From Methanospirillum lacunae (GTDB lineage: Archaea; Halobacteriota; Methanomicrobia; Methanomicrobiales; Methanospirillaceae), in NCBI RefSeq assembly GCF_046195335.1, contig NZ_CP176093.1: a DNA stretch of 64,000 bases. The stretch is one strand, 5' to 3'. Positions 53,820 to 62,541 of the stretch are shown here, in pieces. The notes beneath the pieces were generated by a model. It was not told the DNA's origin. It searched no databases and saw only the letters and a list, made by a program, of their open reading frames with translations. The first letter of the stretch is position 1. Each line of letters opens with the position of its first letter. The translations under genes and the position numbers were made by a program.

Positions 53820-54893
53820 TCATCTGCTATGAGTCATAATGGCATTATAATCTTCATCAGTTAGATCATATGCAAAGAATTTCTTGTAATAATCTTTTGC
53901 TTCATCCTTTAATGTTTCATTACTAATGATATCTGGATATAACAGGTTCGTTAGCCAAAGAAGGTAGAGATTCGGTTCAATCTGAGATTTATCCCAATAA
54001 AATACTCCTATTGGTGCCTGATATACATGCCCTTCTTTCTTTGCCCTAACAGAATCCCATGCAGAAGTATTATTCATAATATCATCATAATTGGTCTTTC
54101 CTGTTGGTGAAACGATAATGTAATCAGGATCAAGTTTAAGGATCTCTTCCATGTTAAGGTCAACGGTAAACCCGGGCATTTTATCAGTTACAAATGATCC
54201 TCCTGCTTTTCTTATTAAATCCCCATCTCTGGCATCTGCACCCATTGCTTTAATTGGATTAACTTTTGAAAGGACCAAAACTTTCTTTCGATCAGTTTCA
54301 GGTATTGTTGATACCTTATCTCCTACCTTCTTAACGGTATCATTAAAGTAATCAATCAACTGCTTTGCAGTATCCTGAGTATTAGTAATCTCGGAGATGA
54401 TCTGAATATTTTTCATTTCATCGCTTAAATTAGTCGACTTTAACATAACAAGAGGTATACCTGCATCCCGCATCTCTTTTTCATTTTTAAGAGTATACCA
54501 ACCAAATACTACGTCAGGTTTTAGTTTAAGGAGTTCTTCGATGTTACCCTCATACTCCTGAACCTTATATGTTTCTAGGTTATCATATTCAGGCTGAACT
54601 TTAACCTGCATCGGTGTTTTAAAACATAACCCACCAATAAGTTTATCTCCAGCACCAAGGCCCGATAAAACATACGGAGCACTGCAAGCACCATATAAAG
54701 CAACTATTTTATCAACAGTTTTAGGTATGACAACGGTATTGCCCATTGCATCTACAACTGTTCTGGTATCCCCTGATTGTGTTTCTGCAGCACTAATAGG
54801 GGTGACAGTCAAAAAGACTATCGCAAGAATTGCGAGAATACTTAGTATCGGATAATAATTTGTTTTCCTATTCTTTGGTTTGTCCTTTCCCAT
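53820..54893 (-). CDS. Peripla_BP_2 substrate-binding protein (copy 6)
   Basis: The 357-residue protein has a basic N-terminus, a signal helix (I-L-S-I-L-A-I-L-A-I-V-F-L-T-V) and then T-V-V-D-A-M-G-N-T-V-V-I-P. The C-terminal lobe has E-E-I-L-K-L-D-P-D-Y-I-I-V and F-Y-W-D-K-S-Q, like the 42066 copy. The last segment K-K-F-F-A-Y-D-L-T-D is typical of the family. It is divergent from the nickel/peptide-type operon, and the shared 320-base region holds matching repeat arms that could be an operator for both. Confidence 0.86.
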   Translation of the reverse strand: MGKDKPKNRKTNYYPILSILAILAIVFLTVTPISAAETQSGDTRTVVDAMGNTVVIPKTVDKIVALYGACSAPYVLSGLGAGDKLIGGLCFKTPMQVKVQPEYDNLETYKVQEYEGNIEELLKLKPDVVFGWYTLKNEKEMRDAGIPLVMLKSTNLSDEMKNIQIISEITNTQDTAKQLIDYFNDTVKKVGDKVSTIPETDRKKVLVLSKVNPIKAMGADARDGDLIRKAGGSFVTDKMPGFTVDLNMEEILKLDPDYIIVSPTGKTNYDDIMNNTSAWDSVRAKKEGHVYQAPIGVFYWDKSQIEPNLYLLWLTNLLYPDIISNETLKDEAKDYYKKFFAYDLTDEDYNAIMTHSR

Positions 54894-54988
54894 ACATTAT
54901 TTTTTTATTGATCATATTATTTCAATTAATCAGTTTTGTTATAAAAAATAAGTTTTAATAATAAAATGTATATGTATTAAAATTCCAG

Positions 54989-55129
54989 TATTAAATGTAT
55001 TGTAATATATGAACAACTAATATCTAACATTAACCCATTTTTTAATATATACAAATTATTCTAGATTTATGTACTCTTATTCAATTCGTAGTTTTTAAAA
55101 AAGATACATTAATACTAATACATTTAATA
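54989..55129. promoter_or_regulatory. Paired repeat arms in the divergent promoter region of 53820 and 55217
   Basis: TATTAAATGTATT (54989-55001) has its exact complement AATACATTTAATA at 55117-55129. Related partial copies occur at 54973-54981 (TGTATTAAA) and 55104-55115 (ATACATTAATAC). The arms flank the space between two divergent genes for metal-type binding proteins, where a metal-responsive repressor could bind both promoters. The region is very AT-rich, so this is a candidate only. Confidence 0.4.
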
Positions 55130-55216
55130 ATTCAATAAAATAAGTATTACAATTGAATGCAAATAACAATCAATAAATATTTACCGTACAAAATTTATCC
55201 CTGTGAACTCAAAACT

Positions 55217-56788
55217 ATGACAAATGTTAGGTCAATAATTTTAGGAATATTACTCATCCTCATGCTTGGATCCATGGGATCAGTCCTCGCTGAGGATAAG
55301 GTTTTAAAAATCGGTACCACTGATCAGATTAAATCCCTGTCTCTCTTAAGTGACTATAATCTTGAACAGATCAGCGAAGCCTCAAATCTCCCTTTAACTC
55401 AGTTTGATGAAAATGGAAAAGTCATTGGTGCTCTGGCTTCTTCGTATGAGGCTTCACCGGATAATACAGTCTGGACATTTACTCTCGCAGATAATATTTT
55501 CTGGAGTGATGGAAAACCGATCACTGGCGAAGATGTAATCTTCTCAATGGAAGTATATGAAACAGATGTCACAGCCAAATGGCTTAAAGAGTTAGTAAAA
55601 GATGCCAAAGTAGAGGGAAATAAGGTTATTTATACTCTTAATAAACCATACACAAATCTGGCACAGGATTTTGCAACTCGTGAAATACTGCCAAAGCATA
55701 TCTGGGAATCTATCGACAAACCTCTGGAATATGCAGATCCAAAGGGATCGTATGTTGGATCAGGACCATTCTATATTGACAGCATAGATCTCAGTTCAGC
55801 CAAATTGATCTTTAAGAAAAATCCATACTGGAAAGGCAAACAACCATACTATGACTCTATTGAAGTCTCGTGGTTCAAGAATGAAGATGCAGCATCAAAA
55901 GCTCTTCAAAGTGGTGCAGTAGACACATACTGGAAGTATGCTACCTCATTCCCATATGCAAGCATTGATTCGCTAAAATCAACAGGTAACTTCGATATCC
56001 TTGAAAAACCATCAAGTGGCCTGACATTCCTTGGCTTTAACCTGAATAAGGAACCGATGTCTGATCTTACATTCAGGACTGCAGTCAGTAAGGCATTGAA
56101 TTATCCAGAACTGGTAAGTATCTCTACCCTTGGTCACGGAAAGGCTCCGAATTCAGGGTTCATCCCACCAGCGATGAATGATTATGTAGAAACAGATGAA
56201 CTCCAGTATAATGTGAACGATGCCAAAAAGATCCTCGCTGATGCCGGATACAAGGATTCAGATGGAAACGGAATCATAGAAGGGAAAGATGGAAAAGATA
56301 TAAAACTTGATTTCCTGATTAGAGACCAGTTTGCCCGGGAAGGCGATCTTGTAAAAGAATATCTTGAAAAAATAGGGGTTGGAGCTGAGATACATGTTGT
56401 AGATCAGCAAACCTGGACTGATCAGAAAGATAAATTCAACTATGATATCACCCTGACCCGGACAACTCCATTTGGTATGATCAAGGAAGCAGGATGGGCT
56501 ACTGCATACTTTGAGAGCAGGATGTTTGGAGGAGGTCAACTTCACACAGTCAGCGATCCAAAATTCCTGGAACTCTGTGACGATTTATTAAGTACCACCG
56601 ATCAGACCAAGATTGCACAGTCTGCAAAAGAAGTCCAGCAGTATTATGCAGAAAACTTACCAGGAATCGCATTATACTGGAAAAATGATGTCACACCGTA
56701 TAACAAGGGAATAACCGGATGGTATTCAAATCCAATGTTTGGAATTATGAATGAATTTACCTTCTCCGGTGCTAAACCGGTAGCCTAA
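55217..56788 (+). CDS. Nickel/peptide-type ABC transporter substrate-binding protein
   Basis: The product is a large SBP_bac_5 protein (about 523 residues from the ATG at 55217; an in-frame ATG at 55157 would put 20 extra residues before the signal). The signal peptide ends near G-S-V-L-A-E-D. Family marks are W-T-F-T-L-A-D-N-I-F-W-S-D-G-K-P-I-T and N-P-Y-W-K-G-K. F-R-T-A-V-S-K-A-L-N is the third. This fold serves peptides and nickel complexes. The CooC-type ATPase downstream and the metal theme favour nickel or a nickel complex, but peptide uptake cannot be excluded. It heads a five-gene transporter operon. Confidence 0.87.
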   Translation: MTNVRSIILGILLILMLGSMGSVLAEDKVLKIGTTDQIKSLSLLSDYNLEQISEASNLPLTQFDENGKVIGALASSYEASPDNTVWTFTLADNIFWSDGKPITGEDVIFSMEVYETDVTAKWLKELVKDAKVEGNKVIYTLNKPYTNLAQDFATREILPKHIWESIDKPLEYADPKGSYVGSGPFYIDSIDLSSAKLIFKKNPYWKGKQPYYDSIEVSWFKNEDAASKALQSGAVDTYWKYATSFPYASIDSLKSTGNFDILEKPSSGLTFLGFNLNKEPMSDLTFRTAVSKALNYPELVSISTLGHGKAPNSGFIPPAMNDYVETDELQYNVNDAKKILADAGYKDSDGNGIIEGKDGKDIKLDFLIRDQFAREGDLVKEYLEKIGVGAEIHVVDQQTWTDQKDKFNYDITLTRTTPFGMIKEAGWATAYFESRMFGGGQLHTVSDPKFLELCDDLLSTTDQTKIAQSAKEVQQYYAENLPGIALYWKNDVTPYNKGITGWYSNPMFGIMNEFTFSGAKPVA

Positions 56789-56804
56789 ACGCATTCCCTT
56801 TTTT

Positions 56805-57770
56805 ATGAACATTGCCTCTTTTTTTAGTCTCTTTTTACGGAGGAAATTTCTCAGATATCTCTGTTCTTTTATTGTAGTACTTCTGATCGTCTTTTTAATT
56901 CCAAGACTCATGCCCGGAGATCCGGTCATCAATCTGGTTGGAGAAGACGTAATATTGACCCAGTCGGTCATTGCTGAGTTACATGCAAATTATGGTCTTG
57001 ATAAACCATTATATGAGCAATTTTTAACATACTGCTCACATCTCTCCAGATTAGATTTAGGATATTCGTACCATATGCATGCACAGGTCCTTGATCTTCT
57101 CATAAGTCGGGTAGGGTGGACTCTGCTCTATGTCGGGATTGCAGTAATACTGGGAAGCATATTAGGGATTATAATTGGAGCATTTTCTGGTTGGAGATCT
57201 GAGACGTTACTCGCAAAATTCTTTTCAGGATTAGCCCTGATGATATCCTCAACTCCGCCATACCTGCTCGGCCTCTTCTTCCTGGTCATATTCGTCTACC
57301 ATCTGGGATGGTTTCCGTTTAAAGGACTCTATGATACCTTTACAATCACCAGTATCGCTCATCATATTGCATTACCGGTTATCGTGCTAACCCTGTTTTA
57401 TGCATCACGAAACCTTCTCATCATGCGGGGAACAACCATCACTGAAAAGAATCTGCTCTACCCTCAATTTGCAAAAGCCCTTGGGATAACAGACTCCGAG
57501 ATCCTCAGGAGACATGTGAGAAGAAATGCTGTAATTCCTCTTATTACTCTCTTTGCACTTGATTTTGGTTTTCTTATATCAGGAGCCCTCTTTATTGAGA
57601 TTGTTTTCTCGTTAAATGGTATGGGAAGCTTGATCTATGATGCTATTCAGCTCCGGGATTACCCAATTCTGACCAGTTCATTTCTTATAATTTCCCTTCT
57701 TGTAATCATTGCCAACATCATTGCTGATATCATTATCCTTATGGTTGACCCGAGAGCACGGGAGGATTGA
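56805..57770 (+). CDS. Nickel/peptide-type ABC permease (NikB/DppB-like)
   Basis: The 321-residue membrane protein has an N-terminal helix, the D-x-G-x-S-Y block (L-D-L-G-Y-S-Y), six helices of the BPD_transp_1 type and the ATPase-docking region R-H-V-R-R-N-A-V-I-P-L. The gene starts 17 bases after the binding protein. A G-x-L-F-I-E-I-V-F-S motif near the end is typical of the DppB/NikB branch. The stop lies within two bases of a possible start of the next permease. Confidence 0.88.
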   Translation: MNIASFFSLFLRRKFLRYLCSFIVVLLIVFLIPRLMPGDPVINLVGEDVILTQSVIAELHANYGLDKPLYEQFLTYCSHLSRLDLGYSYHMHAQVLDLLISRVGWTLLYVGIAVILGSILGIIIGAFSGWRSETLLAKFFSGLALMISSTPPYLLGLFFLVIFVYHLGWFPFKGLYDTFTITSIAHHIALPVIVLTLFYASRNLLIMRGTTITEKNLLYPQFAKALGITDSEILRRHVRRNAVIPLITLFALDFGFLISGALFIEIVFSLNGMGSLIYDAIQLRDYPILTSSFLIISLLVIIANIIADIIILMVDPRARED

Positions 57771-57778
57771 AAAAAAGA

Positions 57779-58609
57779 ATGACTACAGAGCCCCAAAATC
57801 TGAACATAAGCAAACCTCTCATTCTCTCTGTACTCATCCTATTGGTCTTCATCATTGCTGCGTTAATCCCCCAGTATATCGCCCCATATAACCCGGAGAA
57901 GAGATTTATTCCATATCTTTCTCCAGGTTCAGATCACATTCTTGGAACCGATGATGTAGGACATGATGTTTTTTCCCTGCTTGTATATGGAACCAGGATT
58001 TCATTAATCATCGGTTTTTGTGCAGGAGGACTCTCAATGCTGATTGGAATTTGGGTGGGTGTAATATCAGGATATGTTAAAGGCAGAGTCGATGATATCC
58101 TGATGGGGATCACCGATATTGTATTAATAATTCCAAAAATTCCGGTAATTATAGTAATAGCAGCATTCTTCAGACCTAACATCTGGATTTTGATCTGTAT
58201 TCTCGGTCTTTTTTCCTGGGAAAGCACTGCACGACTTGTCAGGGCAAAAACTCTTCAATTAAGTTCATCAGGATTTGTTCTTTCTGCAAGGTGTCTTGGA
58301 TTTTCTCCTCATCATGTAATGCTCAGGGAGATTATTCCTGTAATCTATCCGATAATACTTCCTAAAGGAATGCTCATTGTAGCCGGAGCAATGATATCAG
58401 AAGCATCACTGTCATTCCTTGGGTTATCTGATCCCACAATGGAAAGTTGGGGAAAAATTATTTCTGACGCCTTTACTCACGGCGGATTTGTCAGAGAAAT
58501 GTGGTGGTGGGTCATTCCTCCAGCTCTTTGTATAAGCCTTGTAATCATCTCATTTGTCAGAATCGGAATGATACATGAACAACCAGAGCGTGAAAGTGCA
58601 TTTGAATGA
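57779..58609 (+). CDS. Nickel/peptide-type ABC permease (NikC/DppC-like)
   Basis: The 276-residue permease has H-I-L-G-T-D-D-V-G-H-D-V-F-S, the usual DppC/NikC landmark, then five or more helices and the docking loop A-R-C-L-G-F-S-P-H-H. I prefer the ATG at 57779; a TTG at 57767 closer to the GGAGG site is a realistic alternative and would add four residues. The stop overlaps the start of the first ATPase gene (ATGA). It pairs with the permease encoded just upstream. Confidence 0.87.
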   Translation: MTTEPQNLNISKPLILSVLILLVFIIAALIPQYIAPYNPEKRFIPYLSPGSDHILGTDDVGHDVFSLLVYGTRISLIIGFCAGGLSMLIGIWVGVISGYVKGRVDDILMGITDIVLIIPKIPVIIVIAAFFRPNIWILICILGLFSWESTARLVRAKTLQLSSSGFVLSARCLGFSPHHVMLREIIPVIYPIILPKGMLIVAGAMISEASLSFLGLSDPTMESWGKIISDAFTHGGFVREMWWWVIPPALCISLVIISFVRIGMIHEQPERESAFE

Positions 58610-59550
58610 GTCATAACAAACCGGTATTACAGATTAGTAATCTATCTGTGACATTCAGAAATAAAAACGAAGTAATGAGAGCACTTCATGACTTCTCATG
58701 TTCCTTGTATGCCGGAGAATGTACCGCAGTAATTGGAGAATCAGGATGTGGAAAATCGGTTGCTGCACATGCTATTTTAAAATTATTTTCAGATAGCACA
58801 GAAATAACCGGATCAATCCGATTTGATTCACAGGAGTTGATTACATGTTCAGAGTCCAGATTAAAGGAAATACGGGGAAAAAGAATCGGAATTATATATC
58901 AGAATCCGGACCGATCCTTAAACCCGATCTATACAATAGAACGGCAGATGAAAGAACCACTTCAATCTCATAACATCTCAATTCCAGGAGCCATGCGGGA
59001 TCATATTCTGAAAACTCTGAAAAGAGTAGGCTTTCCTGAACCAGATCAGGCAATGATGCAATACCCATGCCAGAATTCTGGCGGAATGAATCAGAGGGCT
59101 GCAACAGCGGTTGTGCTAGGGCTTATGCCCGAGGTTATCATCGCTGATGAACCAACAAAGGGACTTGATAAAGAGCGGTTAGTAGATATTGAATCCTGTC
59201 TCATGGGGATAAAAGTGCAAAATCAGTCCCTTCTCCTCATTACTCATGATATACCACTTGCAGAGCGTATTGCAGATACCCTGATCGTGATGTATGCAGG
59301 ACAGATAGTCGAGGCAGGACCTGCAGATGAGGTATTGTCCTCTCCACTCCATCCATACACGAAAGGGTTATTAAAAAGTCTTCCAAGGAACGGATTTATT
59401 CCGATAGAAGGATCTGCCCCACCTCTTTCATCTCTTCCCCCGGGTTGCCGGTTTGCAAACCGGTGTGATTGTGTAACAGAGGTATGCACCCACCAATGCC
59501 CTGAAATTACTCTGACAGATACACGTGAGGTACGATGTCATCTGTGTTAA
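58606..59550 (+). CDS. Nickel/peptide-type ABC ATPase 1 (NikD/DppD-like)
   Basis: The 314-residue ATPase has Walker A G-E-S-G-C-G-K-S-V, Walker B V-I-I-A-D-E-P-T-K-G-L-D and a C-terminal oligopeptide-type cysteine extension (C-R-F-A-N-R-C-D-C...C-T-H-Q-C-P). The signature reads N-S-G-G-M-N-Q-R-A where L-S-G-G-M is usual. That change is uncommon and could affect ATP binding. The gene overlaps the second permease by four bases and the second ATPase gene by 16 bases. Confidence 0.86.
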   Translation: MSHNKPVLQISNLSVTFRNKNEVMRALHDFSCSLYAGECTAVIGESGCGKSVAAHAILKLFSDSTEITGSIRFDSQELITCSESRLKEIRGKRIGIIYQNPDRSLNPIYTIERQMKEPLQSHNISIPGAMRDHILKTLKRVGFPEPDQAMMQYPCQNSGGMNQRAATAVVLGLMPEVIIADEPTKGLDKERLVDIESCLMGIKVQNQSLLLITHDIPLAERIADTLIVMYAGQIVEAGPADEVLSSPLHPYTKGLLKSLPRNGFIPIEGSAPPLSSLPPGCRFANRCDCVTEVCTHQCPEITLTDTREVRCHLC

Positions 59551-60227
59551 TAACAGCAAAAGATATCTCAAAATCCTATTCTTCTGGATATTCGGGGACC
59601 AGGCAGAAGGTATTATCCAAATGTTCACTCACAATTCATCAAGGAGAGGTTGTTGGCCTCATCGGCCCGTCAGGTTCTGGAAAAAGCACATTTGGGAGAA
59701 TTTTATCAGGCCTTGATAGATCTGACAGTGGCTCAATTCATTACAGAGACAGACCTCTCACATATACCATGTGGACACGTGATTACTCAATCAGAAGAAA
59801 GATACAGATTTTATTTCAGGATCCTGGAGGTACTTTTAATCCGGTAAAAACCCTAAAAAACTCCTTCTTACAAGTTCTCAAACTTCCCGGCGTAACACTT
59901 CCTGATGGAGGTATCACTTCAGTTTTAGAAGATATCGGATTACATGAAGAGATTCTTTCACGCTTTCCTCATGAGATTTCAGGAGGACAGGCTCAAAGGC
60001 TTGCACTTGCCAGAATCCTTCTTGTCAATCCTGACCTCATTATTCTTGATGAACCAACGTCGGCATTGGATCTCTCAGTACAGGCACAAATACTCCATCT
60101 GCTCAAAAGAATTAAAGAGAAGAGAAATATTTCATATCTTTTTATTTCTCATGATGAAGAGGTTCTTCAATTTATGTGTGACAAAATATTCAAAATGGAG
60201 TTAGGCACCATTGTTCCATACCAATGA
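59535..60227 (+). CDS. Nickel/peptide-type ABC ATPase 2 (NikE/DppF-like)
   Basis: The 230-residue ATPase has Walker A G-P-S-G-S-G-K-S-T, signature I-S-G-G-Q-A-Q-R-L, Walker B L-I-I-L-D-E-P-T-S-A-L-D and a switch histidine in I-S-H-D. It lacks the long C-terminal extension seen in many DppF proteins, as is usual for NikE. It overlaps the preceding gene by 16 bases and closes the transporter operon; the CooC-type gene begins about 145 bases later. Confidence 0.86.
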   Translation: MSSVLITAKDISKSYSSGYSGTRQKVLSKCSLTIHQGEVVGLIGPSGSGKSTFGRILSGLDRSDSGSIHYRDRPLTYTMWTRDYSIRRKIQILFQDPGGTFNPVKTLKNSFLQVLKLPGVTLPDGGITSVLEDIGLHEEILSRFPHEISGGQAQRLALARILLVNPDLIILDEPTSALDLSVQAQILHLLKRIKEKRNISYLFISHDEEVLQFMCDKIFKMELGTIVPYQ

Positions 60228-60372
60228 ACATGATATGAATACCAGAACTTTTTTTCACCTATCTGATTCAAGAGAATATTACATTCATTTTTAAATTTAA
60301 ACAATAAATAACAAAATGATATAATTAAAAGAAAGAAAAACAAATAACCTTAGTACATAAGGATACCTGAAT

Positions 60373-61131
60373 ATGAAACTAATAATCTGTGGAAAAGGTG
60401 GAAGTGGAAAAAGCACCATCACTTCGCTGCTCGCTCATGAATATGCCAGAACCAATCACAATGTTCTCATTGTCGACACAGACGAATCGAACGGCGGACT
60501 TCATAGGTTGCTTGGCACAAAAGTTCCAAAAGATTTACTCCACTATTTCGGAGGAAAACAAGGTATTAAAGAGAAGATGCCATCAAAAAAGCCGGATTGT
60601 GCAACAAATCAGCTGTTTGACTGGCCTCTCTCAATTGATACAATACCGGAAGAATATATTTCTAAAAATGGATCTGTTTCATTGGTATCAATAGGAAAGA
60701 TCACTCATTCAGGGGAGGGATGTGCCTGTCCAATGGGGATGTTATCAAGACAATTCCTCAAATCACTCACCCTGGAAAAGAATGATGTAGTCATCATCGA
60801 TACTGAGGCAGGAATTGAACATTTTGGCAGAGGAATTGATGCTGAAGCAGATTGTGTTCTTATGGTAGTTGACCCCTCGTTTGAATCTGTGGGTCTTGCC
60901 CATACAATAACTTCAATGATCAAAGAACTTGATATGCCATTTTACTATGTTCTCAATAGAGTTACTCCAGAAATCAGTTCAAAAATCCGGAGTAGTCTTG
61001 AAAATCCAGAGAATATTATTGCTGAAATTCCAGAAGATTCAAAAATCTTAACGAATGGACTAATGGGAACACCCATTACCGAAGCATATCCTCCGATTCT
61101 GACTCTGATAAAAGGAATTCAGCAGGCATAA
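60373..61131 (+). CDS. CooC-type nickel-insertion ATPase
   Basis: The 252-residue protein is a deviant Walker A ATPase (G-K-G-G-S-G-K-S-T, with the signature lysine) of the CooC/MinD group. A C-x-C pair at Cys117/Cys119 (G-C-A-C-P-M-G) matches the metal-binding pair of CooC, which loads nickel into carbon monoxide dehydrogenase. A D-T-E-A-G-I-E-H-F switch region follows. No CODH gene is in the window, so the client may be elsewhere or different. It lies just downstream of the nickel/peptide transporter operon and may share its transcript or control. Confidence 0.87.
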   Translation: MKLIICGKGGSGKSTITSLLAHEYARTNHNVLIVDTDESNGGLHRLLGTKVPKDLLHYFGGKQGIKEKMPSKKPDCATNQLFDWPLSIDTIPEEYISKNGSVSLVSIGKITHSGEGCACPMGMLSRQFLKSLTLEKNDVVIIDTEAGIEHFGRGIDAEADCVLMVVDPSFESVGLAHTITSMIKELDMPFYYVLNRVTPEISSKIRSSLENPENIIAEIPEDSKILTNGLMGTPITEAYPPILTLIKGIQQA

Positions 61132-61323
61132 CGACTAAAATCAAATATCTTTTTTTCGATTGAAATTCATCATTTATCAATAGGTATCAACAAAAAAAAA
61201 GAAACAGAACCTCTCCAATTACTTGTGTTATCGCCTATGCCATCAAATCAGTGTGACTGATCTGATCTGTGGAACAAATGAAATCTATTAATCGTAAGAC
61301 GCTGATTTTTAATCAATCCTTAG

Positions 61324-62541
61324 GTGATTGCAATACCACGAATATGTATCAACTCACAGTTATTATCCTTTGATGAGGCAAAAAGTCTCATTCTATCCTC
61401 GTTTAAGTCGCCAAATAACAGAACCAGTATGCCAACTGCAGATTCGTGCGGATATGTCATCGCTGAACCGGTCTACTCACAACGAACTAATCCTCCCCTT
61501 ATTCTTTCTGGACCTGATGGAATCGCAGTACGTAGTGGTGAAACATCTAACGCTAGCGAGAATAATCCGGTAGAGGTTGAGGCACCACGGGTAAACACCG
61601 GGATGCCCCTTCCTGAAGGATATGATGCAGTTATAGCAGTGGAAGAGATAACAGCAGTTACAGACACCAGATCTCTGATTTATAAACCGGTCTCATCTCA
61701 TCAGAACACCATAGCAAAAGGAGTGGACATCAAAAAAGGCGATCTGCTCTTTGATTGTGGTCATGTAATCAGAGCCTTTGATGTTGGTGCAATGCTCTCA
61801 TACGGGATTCTTGATGTATCGGTAAAGACCTGGAAGGTTGGAGTCGTTGCAACAGGCGATGAGATAATTTCCCCATATACAGAACCAAAACCAGGTCAGA
61901 TAGTAGATAGTAACTCATACATGATTGCATCAGCTCTCAGACAGTTTGGAGTTACACCGGTCCTATATCCTGTATTGAATGATGATCCTGATGCCATTTC
62001 AGCCGGAATCAAAACCATGATTTCAGAGTGTGATATGGTCCTGATCTTTGGTGGTTCTTCCGCAGGTTCAAAAGATTATACAGTAGACGCAATGGAACAG
62101 AGTGGAACGCTTCTGTTTCATGGTGTTGCGATGGGACCTGGTAAACCAGTGACATTAGCACAGGTGAATAATAAACCGGTCTTTGGAATGCCCGGACCAT
62201 CAATCTCAACCATGGCAGTTCTTTATGAACTGATTTTTCCGCTTCTCTCCGAGTGGTGCGTGCCGATACCTTCACCAACGTACATAAAGGGAATATTAAC
62301 GAATCCAGTACCTTCAATAGAAGGGTTTGATATTTTCAGACTTGTCAGGGTGAGATCTGAAAATGACAAAACCCTGATAACCCCGGTACCATGGGTATTC
62401 GGACATATGATGGGGATTCAAGCAGATGCCATTCTCCACAAGAAAGCAGGATCTGACACATTCATTCAGGGGCAGGAGGTAGATGTCAGGATGGTAGAAC
62501 CAAATTTTTCTGAACCTTCCTGGATTCATGCATATCAGTGA
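61324..62541 (+). CDS. MoeA-like molybdopterin molybdenumtransferase (copy 2)
   Basis: The 405-residue protein matches the copy at 44021 along its length, including L-S-G-P-D-G-I-A-V, R-V-N-T-G-M-P-L-P-E-G-Y-D-A-V, A-T-G-D-E-I-I, G-G-S-S-A-G-S-K-D and G-M-P-G-P-S. The same two departures from standard MoeA are present. The GTG start again lies inside an A-G-G-T-G-A-T-T sequence. It overlaps the convergent regulator gene by seven bases. Two copies in one methanogen might split between tungsten and molybdenum, or one might have another pterin role; neither is shown by sequence. Confidence 0.8.
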   Translation: MIAIPRICINSQLLSFDEAKSLILSSFKSPNNRTSMPTADSCGYVIAEPVYSQRTNPPLILSGPDGIAVRSGETSNASENNPVEVEAPRVNTGMPLPEGYDAVIAVEEITAVTDTRSLIYKPVSSHQNTIAKGVDIKKGDLLFDCGHVIRAFDVGAMLSYGILDVSVKTWKVGVVATGDEIISPYTEPKPGQIVDSNSYMIASALRQFGVTPVLYPVLNDDPDAISAGIKTMISECDMVLIFGGSSAGSKDYTVDAMEQSGTLLFHGVAMGPGKPVTLAQVNNKPVFGMPGPSISTMAVLYELIFPLLSEWCVPIPSPTYIKGILTNPVPSIEGFDIFRLVRVRSENDKTLITPVPWVFGHMMGIQADAILHKKAGSDTFIQGQEVDVRMVEPNFSEPSWIHAYQ

